Assembly: GCA_017619985.1 (NCBI GenBank)
Contig: JAFZRG010000167.1
Coordinates: forward strand, 1 to 5,577
Source: Bacillota bacterium
GTDB taxonomy: Bacteria > Bacillota > Clostridia > Peptostreptococcales > Anaerovoracaceae
Length of the DNA: 5,577 nucleotides
Direction of reading: 5' to 3'
The first letter of the stretch is position 1. Each line of letters opens with the position of its first letter. A program made the position numbers and the translations under genes. Below the pieces are notes generated by a model, which was not told the DNA's origin, did no database searches, and saw only the letters and a list, made by a program, of their open reading frames with translations. Shown one piece after another: positions 1 to 4,972 of the stretch.

Positions 1-621
1 GGACTTTACAACTTCCATCTGTTCAAGAACGAGGAAGACCGTGTCCGCAAGGTCGAGAACATCATCGAAGAGGTCGGCCTGCTCCCGGAGCATCTCACCC
101 GTTACCCGCACGAATTCTCCGGCGGTCAGCGCCAGAGGATCTGCATCGCGAGAGCGCTCGCGCTGAGCCCGGAATTCATCGTCTGCGACGAGCCGGTCTC
201 CGCGCTGGACGTTTCCATCCAGGCGCAGATCATCAATCTGCTGGAAGAGCTGCAGAACGAGCATAAGCTGACGTATCTGTTCATCTCCCACGACCTGTCC
301 GTCGTCGAACACATCTCCGACACGGTGGGCGTCATGTACCTGGGCAACCTGGTGGAGTACGGCCTGAAGGAAGACATCTTCCGCAACCCGCTGCACCCCT
401 ATACCGAGGCGCTGTTCTCGGCCATCCCGGTGCCCGACCCGACCGTCAAGATGAACCGCATCGTGCTGGAAGGCAGCATCCCTTCGCCGGCCAATCCGCC
501 GGAAGGGTGCAAGTTCCACACCAGATGCGCCAAGTGCATGGAAAAGTGCAAGCACGAGGTCCCCGTCCAGAAAGAGATGGAGCCGGGCCACTTCGTAGCC
601 TGCCACCTGTATGATGAATAA
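1..621 (+). CDS. Oligopeptide/dipeptide ABC transporter ATP-binding protein, OppF/DppF type (5' end missing)
   Basis: This is the C-terminal 206 residues of a cytoplasmic ATPase that powers import of peptides or similar solutes through an Opp/Dpp-type permease. Visible in order (numbered from the first residue in the window) are the ABC signature FSGGQ at 39-43, Walker B with VCDEP at 61-65, the D-loop SALD at 67-70, the H-loop histidine in ISHD at 95-98, and the HPY segment at 132-134 that marks the oligo_HPY C-terminal domain. The PVSALDVSIQAQ wording is typical of the F subunit rather than the D subunit. Cysteines 170, 176, 183 and 201 match the four-cysteine tail common in this family and reported to bind an Fe-S cluster in some members; C179 is extra. 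The Walker A part, roughly 110-120 residues, lies upstream of the window. The stop overlaps the next gene. Substrate cannot be told from this fragment. Confidence 0.93.
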   Translation, partial: GLYNFHLFKNEEDRVRKVENIIEEVGLLPEHLTRYPHEFSGGQRQRICIARALALSPEFIVCDEPVSALDVSIQAQIINLLEELQNEHKLTYLFISHDLSVVEHISDTVGVMYLGNLVEYGLKEDIFRNPLHPYTEALFSAIPVPDPTVKMNRIVLEGSIPSPANPPEGCKFHTRCAKCMEKCKHEVPVQKEMEPGHFVACHLYDE

Positions 622-910
622 CGAAGAAGACTTCCGTCCGGATCCGGACGAACTGGAAGAGAATATGGTCGTCGCGGATATGAGCGACCTCGCTGCCAAG
701 CGGCCCATCCTGCTTCCGTCCTTCGATGCTTTCAAAAAGAAGGACGGACCGAAAACGGCCGCATCGCAAACGCCCATCGACGCGGATGCCGAAGACATCA
801 AGGCAGCCATGAAAGGCGCGCTCGGCGCGGGCCTTATGATATGGCTCGTGTATGTGATCGTGTTTGGGGCCTTTATTTTCCTCCTCACGCGCTTCTTCAG
901 GTTCTTTTAG
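611..910 (+). CDS. Small single-span membrane protein of unknown function
   Basis: I do not recognise this 99-residue protein. The first 65 or so residues are hydrophilic and mostly acidic near the start (NEEDF, DPDELEEN), with a basic patch KKK at 43-45. Residues about 70-93 form one strongly hydrophobic helix (LGAGLMIWLVYVIVFGAFIFLL), followed by the short tail TRFFRFF. There is no signal peptide at the N-terminus, so it is probably a tail-anchored or C-terminally inserted membrane protein. It overlaps the upstream transporter ATPase gene by 11 bases (8 if the second of two adjacent ATGs is used) and has no clear ribosome site, which suggests translational coupling. The terminator just downstream ends the unit. 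A role near the peptide transporter is possible but rests on position alone. The absence of a better reading frame, the sensible domain layout and the fit between stop and terminator support it as real. Confidence 0.75.
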   Translation: MMNNEEDFRPDPDELEENMVVADMSDLAAKRPILLPSFDAFKKKDGPKTAASQTPIDADAEDIKAAMKGALGAGLMIWLVYVIVFGAFIFLLTRFFRFF

Positions 911-930
911 GGAAATATGTGTACGCAAAG

Positions 931-957
931 AAAAACCCGCTGAAAAGCGGGTTTTTT
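931..957. terminator. Bidirectional intrinsic terminator between convergent genes
   Basis: An 11-base-pair perfect stem (931-941 with 946-956) closes on a GAAA tetraloop at 942-945. The core is ACCCGCT/AGCGGGT flanked by A and T runs, so a T-run follows the hairpin on the plus strand (952-957) and another follows it when read on the minus strand (complement of 931-935). It sits 20 bases after the small membrane protein stop and about 28 bases after the nitrilase stop on the other strand, so it can end both transcripts. Confidence 0.93.
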
Positions 958-984
958 GGTCTTTGTGATGATTTGCGCGAAAGC

Positions 985-2025
985 CTATCCTTCGCAGTTA
1001 TATGCTTCGCAGTCGGCGGCTTCTTCGCATTCCCCGCAGACGCCGTCGCATTCCTCGAGACCGTAGTCGTATTCAGCGAATTCGATGAGGTCTTCGACGG
1101 GGTCATGCTCGTTGATGACCAGTTCGAGCACGTCGGGTCTGGAGTAGTGGCCTGTCGCATCGAATTCCATGCGGCTGGCCGGCACCTGCTGCATGTCGAG
1201 GTCGGCGTAGATGATGGCGTCCTTGTCCCAGATGGGCTCGGTCAGATAGTGGCCGTACGGGTCGATGACCGCGGAGCCGCCGTTGCACGGACGCTCGGGC
1301 AGGTTCTCATATTCGTGCGGGCAGTGGAAGTTCTTCGGATAATCGTCTTTGTGGAAGTTCTGGTTGACGTGGATGACGTAGCAGTGGCCTTCGATGGCGA
1401 TGTGCTTGATCGTGTCGTGCCATTCCGCGTTGTTGTTCGTGTTGGGCGCCAGATAGATGGTGACGCCTTTTTCGTACAGCGCGACTCTCGCGAGCGGCAT
1501 GTAGTTCTCCCAGCAGATCAGGGCGCCGATGTTGCCCCAGGGCGTGTCGACGACGGGGAATTCGCCCTTGTTGCCGTCGCCCCAGCACAGGCGTTCCGCG
1601 CCGGTCGGCTTGAGCTTTCTGTGGCGGGCGAGCAGGGCGCCGTCCGGTCCGAAGATGAGGTTCGTGCAGTACAGCGTGGCGTTCTCCAGGGATCTCTCGG
1701 TGATGCCGATGGAGACGTAGGCGCCTGCCTGGGCTGCGGCGTCCGCGAGGCGGTCGGTATCCTCGCTGGGCACGACGACGGAATTATCGTAATAGACCTT
1801 CCAGTCGAGTCTGCCGTACTTGTCGCGGTTTCCGACGGTGAATCCGAACGTGAGACCGAACGGATAGCAGGGGATGTAGCTCTCGGGGAAGACGATGAGT
1901 TCCGCGCCGTTGTTGCCTGCTTCGATGATCTCCTTGCAGGCCTTTTCGATGGTCGCGTCCTTGTCGAACATAACGGGGCCGGCCTGGATGAGCGCGATGC
2001 GGCAGGTATCTTTCAGATCTTTCAT
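985..2025 (-). CDS. Nitrilase (aliphatic/aryl nitrilase branch) with a cysteine-rich C-terminal tail
   Basis: This 346-residue cytoplasmic enzyme is predicted to hydrolyse an organic nitrile to the carboxylic acid plus ammonia. The catalytic set is present: E48 in FPESY, K137 in HRKLKPT, and nucleophile C171 in ICWENYMP; the accessory glutamate E144 follows in the GAERLCWGDG segment. The segments EWHDTIKHIAIEGHCYV (about 201-217) and the late GHYSRPDVLELVIN place it with true nitrilases rather than amidases, N-carbamoylases or NAD synthetase domains; cyanide-acting relatives cannot be excluded. Length suits the family. The final 21 residues are acidic and hold cysteines 326, 330, 333, 339 and 344, which is unusual. 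The start is supported by GGAG (2032-2035 on the complement) six bases upstream of ATG. It is a single-gene unit with its own promoter, divergent from the dehydrogenase gene and convergent with the transporter unit. Natural substrate is unknown. Confidence 0.95.
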   Translation of the reverse strand: MKDLKDTCRIALIQAGPVMFDKDATIEKACKEIIEAGNNGAELIVFPESYIPCYPFGLTFGFTVGNRDKYGRLDWKVYYDNSVVVPSEDTDRLADAAAQAGAYVSIGITERSLENATLYCTNLIFGPDGALLARHRKLKPTGAERLCWGDGNKGEFPVVDTPWGNIGALICWENYMPLARVALYEKGVTIYLAPNTNNNAEWHDTIKHIAIEGHCYVIHVNQNFHKDDYPKNFHCPHEYENLPERPCNGGSAVIDPYGHYLTEPIWDKDAIIYADLDMQQVPASRMEFDATGHYSRPDVLELVINEHDPVEDLIEFAEYDYGLEECDGVCGECEEAADCEAYNCEG

Positions 2026-2029
2026 ATGG

Positions 2030-2058
2030 TTCTCCTTATCGTGAAAATGGGTTATAAT
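2030..2058 (+). promoter_or_regulatory. Candidate promoter for the dehydrogenase-Mrp-YhbY-MBL-oxidoreductase operon
   Basis: A perfect plus-strand TATAAT stands at 2053-2058. The element 17 bases upstream, TTCTCC at 2030-2035, matches the -35 consensus at only three of six bases and coincides with the nitrilase ribosome site on the other strand. A start near 2065 would give a leader of about 55 bases. The region is AT-rich, so a chance TATAAT is possible. No better plus-strand pair was found in the gap. Confidence 0.4.
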
Positions 2059-2076
2059 TAAAATGCTTACACAGTT

Positions 2077-2105
2077 ATTATATCGGGTTCGAAAGCCTGC
2101 GACAA
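2077..2105 (-). promoter_or_regulatory. Sigma-70/SigA-type promoter for the nitrilase gene
   Basis: Read on the minus strand, a -35 box TTGTCG (2105 to 2100, four of six consensus bases) is followed after exactly 17 bases by a perfect -10 box TATAAT (2082 to 2077). Transcription would start near 2070, giving a leader of about 45 bases that contains the GGAG ribosome site. The -35 box ends only six bases before the dehydrogenase ribosome site on the other strand, so the two genes share a compact control region. Confidence 0.75.
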
Positions 2106-2110
2106 TACGG

Positions 2111-2117
2111 AAGGAGG
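2111..2117 (+). promoter_or_regulatory. Ribosome binding site with a short spacer before the dehydrogenase
   Basis: AAGGAGG is a near-perfect Shine-Dalgarno sequence but stands only three bases (CCT) before the ATG at 2121, closer than usual. No other start nearby keeps the family's N-terminal strand and glycine-rich loop, so this ATG is retained. Confidence 0.75.
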
Positions 2118-2120
2118 CCT

Positions 2121-3173
2121 ATGGACGGTAAAAAATACAAGGTGGCGGTGATCGGCGGAGACGGTATCGGGCCGGAGGTCTGTGACGCCGCCAAACAGGT
2201 GATGCAGAGAGTATCGGAACTGGACGGGAACATCGCGTTCGGCTTCACGGACTTCCCCTGGGGCTGCGGCTGGTACAAGGAACACGGCCGCATGATGCCC
2301 GAAGACGGGCTGGAGATCCTCAAAGGGTATGACGCCATCCTGCTCGGCGCCGTAGGGCGTCCCGACGTGCCCGATCACGTGTCGCTGCACGGCCTGCTCA
2401 TCGCGATCCGCCAGGGCTTCGACCAGTACGTCAACCTGCGGCCGGTCAAGCTGCTGAGAGGCGCGCCGTGTCCGCTGAAGGACGTGAAGCGCGAGGACGT
2501 GGACATGATCTTCGTCCGCGAGAACAGCGAAGGAGAATATGCCGGCAAGGGCATCCTCGAAGAGGACAGGGCCGAGCAGGTAGGCGTGTTCACGCGCAAA
2601 GGCTGCGAGCGCATCATCCGCTACGCGTTCGAGCTGGCGGTGAAGGAGGGCAGGCACCGCGTGACCAGCATCAGCAAGGGCAACGCGCTGAATTACTCCA
2701 TGGTTTTCTGGGACAGGATCTTCGCCGAAGTCGCGAAGGAATATCCGCAGATCGAGGCGAACAGCCTCCTCGTGGACGCTGCGAGCATGTTCATGGTGCG
2801 CGACCCCGCCAGGTTCGACGTCGTCGTCTGCTCCAACCTGTTCGGCGATATCCTGACGGACCTCGGCGCCGCCATCGCGGGCGGCATGGGCATGTCGGCA
2901 GGCGCGAACATCGATCCGGAGAGGCGCTATCCGTCCATGTTCGAACCGGTCCACGGCTCCGCTCCGGACATCATGGGGCAGGAAAAGGCGAACCCCATGG
3001 CCACGTGTTGGGCGGCGTCCCAGATGATGGACTATTTCGGACGGCCGGACCTCGGAAGAAGGATCCTGACCGCGATCGAGGCGGTGCTGGCGGAAGGGAA
3101 GTGCCTGACGCCGGACCTGGGCGGGTCAGCGAAGACGTCCGAAGTGACCCGCGCGATCTTAGAAGCGTTATAA
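2121..3173 (+). CDS. D-malate/tartrate dehydrogenase-type beta-decarboxylating dehydrogenase (DmlA/TtuC family)
   Basis: This 350-residue cytoplasmic enzyme belongs to the isocitrate/isopropylmalate dehydrogenase superfamily, which oxidises and decarboxylates 2-hydroxy acids with NAD and a divalent metal. Visible are GDGIGPE at 13-19, substrate-binding arginines R97, R107 and R133, Y140 and K186 for acid-base catalysis, metal-binding aspartates D219, D243 and D247, and the NAD loop EPVHGSAPDI at 275-284 with N291. The segments WYKEHGRMMP (51-60), VPDHVSL (83-89), FDQYVNLRPV (100-109) and GAPCPL (114-119) resemble D-malate/tartrate dehydrogenases more closely than 3-isopropylmalate dehydrogenase. 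No leu genes are adjacent, which agrees. H90 replaces the Trp I would expect from well-known D-malate enzymes, so the exact substrate (D-malate, tartrate or another malate analogue) is open. It is the first gene of the probable operon, 22 bases before mrp. Confidence 0.9.
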   Translation: MDGKKYKVAVIGGDGIGPEVCDAAKQVMQRVSELDGNIAFGFTDFPWGCGWYKEHGRMMPEDGLEILKGYDAILLGAVGRPDVPDHVSLHGLLIAIRQGFDQYVNLRPVKLLRGAPCPLKDVKREDVDMIFVRENSEGEYAGKGILEEDRAEQVGVFTRKGCERIIRYAFELAVKEGRHRVTSISKGNALNYSMVFWDRIFAEVAKEYPQIEANSLLVDAASMFMVRDPARFDVVVCSNLFGDILTDLGAAIAGGMGMSAGANIDPERRYPSMFEPVHGSAPDIMGQEKANPMATCWAASQMMDYFGRPDLGRRILTAIEAVLAEGKCLTPDLGGSAKTSEVTRAILEAL

Positions 3174-3195
3174 CCCAAGGAAAAGGAGAACATAA

Positions 3196-4017
3196 ATGGC
3201 AGAAAATTGCACACACGACTGCAGCGGCTGCGATAAGGACTGCAGCGAAAGAAAGACCGATTTTTCAGAACATCTCAACGAATACTCGTCCGTGAAGAAG
3301 GTGATCGGCGTCGTTTCCGGCAAGGGCGGCGTCGGCAAGAGCCTCGTGACGAGCATGCTGGCGGTATCGGCGGCGAGAAAAGGCATGAAGACCGCTATCC
3401 TGGACGCGGACATCACCGGACCGTCCATCCCCAAGGCGTTCGGGCTTCATGACAAGGCCTACGCGGTGGACCAGGGCATCGTTCCCGTACAGACCGCGAG
3501 CGGCATCGACGTCATGTCCTTAAATCTGCTCATCGACAACGAGACCGACCCCGTCGTCTGGAGAGGGCCCATCATCGCGGGCACGGTCAAGCAGTTCTGG
3601 ACGGACGTCATCTGGGAAGATGAGGACGTGATGTTCATCGACATGCCTCCCGGGACCGGCGACGTGACGCTCACCGTGTTCCAGAGCCTGCCCATCGACG
3701 GACTGATCATCGTCACGTCCCCGCAGGAACTCGTCGGCATGATCGTAGAAAAGGCGGTCAAGATGGCGAACCTGATGAACATCCCCGTGCTGGGCATGGT
3801 GGAGAACATGAGCTTCGTCGAATGCCCGAACTGCGGCGAGAAGATCTATCCCTTCGGCGCGAGCCGTCTCGTCGAACTGGCGGAGAAATACAAGATCCGC
3901 CTGGCCGCGTCGCTGCCCATCGACCCGAAGCTGGCCGAAGCATGCGACAAGGGCCGCATCGAGGAATTCGAAGGCAGCTGGCTCGACGGCATCGTCGACG
4001 TCATTCAGAATCTGTAG
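3196..4017 (+). CDS. mrp: Mrp/Nbp35 (ApbC) family P-loop ATPase, iron-sulfur cluster carrier
   Basis: This 273-residue cytoplasmic ATPase is expected to hold a bridging [4Fe-4S] cluster at a dimer interface and pass it to apo-proteins. The deviant Walker A SGKGGVGKS is at 41-49 with the signature lysine K43; DADITGPS at 70-77 and DMPPGTGD at 149-156 are the switch I and switch II motifs; C210 and C213 (ECPNC) are the conserved CxxC cluster ligands, within the family hallmark ENMSF. An N-terminal stretch carries C5, C9, C12 and C16 (C-x3-C-x2-C-x3-C), recalling the extra N-terminal cluster of eukaryotic Nbp35 but with different spacing. It lacks the DUF59/MIP18-like N-terminal domain found in many bacterial Mrp proteins. 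GGAG lies seven bases before the ATG. Its place before a molybdopterin Fe-S enzyme fits a maturation role, though Mrp also serves general Fe-S supply. Confidence 0.95.
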   Translation: MAENCTHDCSGCDKDCSERKTDFSEHLNEYSSVKKVIGVVSGKGGVGKSLVTSMLAVSAARKGMKTAILDADITGPSIPKAFGLHDKAYAVDQGIVPVQTASGIDVMSLNLLIDNETDPVVWRGPIIAGTVKQFWTDVIWEDEDVMFIDMPPGTGDVTLTVFQSLPIDGLIIVTSPQELVGMIVEKAVKMANLMNIPVLGMVENMSFVECPNCGEKIYPFGASRLVELAEKYKIRLAASLPIDPKLAEACDKGRIEEFEGSWLDGIVDVIQNL

Positions 4018-4021
4018 GTGA
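4016..4021 (+). promoter_or_regulatory. Ribosome binding site overlapping the mrp stop codon
   Basis: AGGTGA shares its first two bases with the mrp TAG stop and stands four bases before the yhbY ATG at 4026. It fixes that start and points to translational coupling with mrp. Confidence 0.6.
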
Positions 4022-4025
4022 CCCC

Positions 4026-4325
4026 ATGCTGACCGGAAAACAGAGAGCGTATCTGCGGGGGCTGGCGCAGCAGCTGCAGCCTGCGGTATACATCGGAAAA
4101 GAGAACCTGACCGCCGCGGTGGTCACGGAGATGCACGACTATCTGAACGCGCACGAACTGCTGAAGGTGAAGATCCAGGAAGGGTCGGATCTGGATGCGA
4201 AAGAGGCGGCCAACGAGGCTGCGCAGCGCCTGGGAGCGGACTTCGTGCAGGCGATCGGCCGCCGTTTCGTGCTGTACCGCCGCGCGGATGATCCCGACAA
4301 GCGCACCATCGTATTGCCGAAATAG
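4026..4325 (+). CDS. yhbY: YhbY family RNA-binding protein (CRM/CRS1-YhbY domain)
   Basis: This 99-residue protein is a single CRM domain, a KH-like RNA-binding fold that in bacteria associates with the large ribosomal subunit precursor. Family marks are the opening LTGKQRAYLRGLA (2-14), PAVYIGKENLT (19-29), the central HELLKVKI (43-50) and the closing IGRRFVLYRR (77-86). Length is normal. The loop at 24-27 reads GKEN, so the second glycine of the usual GxxG loop is replaced by N27. The start at 4026 is chosen because the family begins here and AGGTGA precedes it; extending the frame upstream would run through the mrp coding region with no homology. It starts 8 bases after mrp and its stop overlaps the next ribosome site. 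YhbY is often encoded near obg or nadD; here it lies within a metabolic operon. Confidence 0.93.
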   Translation: MLTGKQRAYLRGLAQQLQPAVYIGKENLTAAVVTEMHDYLNAHELLKVKIQEGSDLDAKEAANEAAQRLGADFVQAIGRRFVLYRRADDPDKRTIVLPK

Positions 4326-4329
4326 GAGG
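4324..4329 (+). promoter_or_regulatory. Ribosome binding site overlapping the yhbY stop codon
   Basis: AGGAGG begins inside the yhbY TAG stop and lies six bases before the ATG at 4336. This decides the start of the metallo-beta-lactamase-fold gene against in-frame upstream alternatives and suggests coupled translation. Confidence 0.75.
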
Positions 4330-4335
4330 CGAACC

Positions 4336-4947
4336 ATGAAGATCACATATTACGGTCATTCCTGCTTTACGTTGGAATCTCAAGGGTTCCGGATTGTGGT
4401 TGACCCGTATAGGGATTATGTCCCCGGCTATCAAAAGCTCGATCTGGAGGCTGACGCGGCCTATTGTTCCCACGGTCACGACGACCACTGCTGGGTACAG
4501 GCGGTCACGATGCGCGAAAGCGGCGCAGAGGATCCGTTCACGGTCACGGAGATCGCGGGATTCCACGACGATGTACGCGGCGCGAAGCGCGGACCGAATA
4601 CCATGCGCGTCTTCGAGGCGGAAGGGCTGAAAGTCGCGCACCTGGGTGACATCGGCTGCCTGCCGCCGGAAGAGGATCTCGAAAAACTGAAGGGGCTCGA
4701 TGCCTGCCTGGTGCCGGTCGGAGGGTTCTACACCATCGACGCGAAGCAGGCGAAGGCGCTCATGGACATTCTTCAGCCGCGGGTCATCATCCCCATGCAT
4801 TACCGCCTGGGCAAGTTCGGCTTCGCGGAGATCGGGGAACTGAAGACGTTCACGGATCTGTATGAGAACGTGCAGTTCGCGGGGTCACAGTCCATCGAGC
4901 TGAAGAAAGATTACCCGAACGGCGTCGTCGTTTTGCACTGCGAGTAG
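4336..4947 (+). CDS. UlaG-like metallo-beta-lactamase-fold metal-dependent hydrolase
   Basis: This 203-residue protein has the short, single-domain layout of the UlaG/COG2220 branch of the metallo-beta-lactamase fold, which includes L-ascorbate-6-phosphate lactonase and many uncharacterised hydrolases. It opens with MKITYYGHSCF, typical of this branch. Metal ligands appear in order: H46, H48, D50 and H51 (HGHDDH), H77 (GFHDD), D105 (HLGDIG) and H155 (IPMHY). All positions needed for a two-metal site are present, so it should be active. There is no signal peptide or membrane segment, so it acts in the cytoplasm. It starts 10 bases after yhbY with a strong ribosome site. The first hundred or so bases look slightly less GC-rich than the neighbours. 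The substrate cannot be deduced; a lactone or phosphoester is possible from the family. It ends 25 bases before the oxidoreductase. Confidence 0.92.
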   Translation: MKITYYGHSCFTLESQGFRIVVDPYRDYVPGYQKLDLEADAAYCSHGHDDHCWVQAVTMRESGAEDPFTVTEIAGFHDDVRGAKRGPNTMRVFEAEGLKVAHLGDIGCLPPEEDLEKLKGLDACLVPVGGFYTIDAKQAKALMDILQPRVIIPMHYRLGKFGFAEIGELKTFTDLYENVQFAGSQSIELKKDYPNGVVVLHCE

Positions 4948-4972
4948 GCATTTGAAAGCACGGAGGAGTTCC

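Noticed and set aside
446..928. A 160-codon minus-strand frame opposite the transporter end and the small protein
   Set aside because: It is antisense to the conserved OppF C-terminus, crosses the small membrane protein gene, and shows no domain.
841..2061. A 406-codon open frame on the plus strand opposite the nitrilase
   Set aside because: Its codons are the complement of a clearly homologous nitrilase; the translation is rich in Val, Asp and Arg with no recognisable motifs, as expected for a shadow frame in GC-rich DNA, and it would read through the terminator.
2076..2081. A second plus-strand -10-like TATTAT
   Set aside because: It overlaps the minus-strand -10 box and has no usable -35 element at the right distance.
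2026..2120. Possible riboswitch or attenuator in the divergent gap
   Set aside because: The leaders would be only about 45-55 bases and no strong hairpin or T-run terminator is visible.
2067..2954. A 295-codon open frame on the minus strand opposite the dehydrogenase
   Set aside because: It is antisense to a gene with all catalytic residues in place; the translation is His/Arg/Val-rich without motifs.
2121..3173. 3-isopropylmalate dehydrogenase (leuB) identity
   Set aside because: The DHVSL, FDQYVNLRPV and WYKEHGRMMP segments fit the D-malate/tartrate branch, and no leucine pathway genes are adjacent.
2468..3295. A 275-codon plus-strand frame overlapping the dehydrogenase and mrp
   Set aside because: It is out of frame with two well-supported genes and its translation is low-complexity Arg/Gly/His.
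3822..4025. Upstream in-frame extension of yhbY
   Set aside because: It overlaps the end of mrp in another frame, has no homology, and the ATG at 4026 has a ribosome site and the family's N-terminus.
4195..4335. Upstream in-frame extension of the metallo-beta-lactamase-fold gene
   Set aside because: It overlaps yhbY; the ATG at 4336 has a perfect AGGAGG site and begins the family's first strand.
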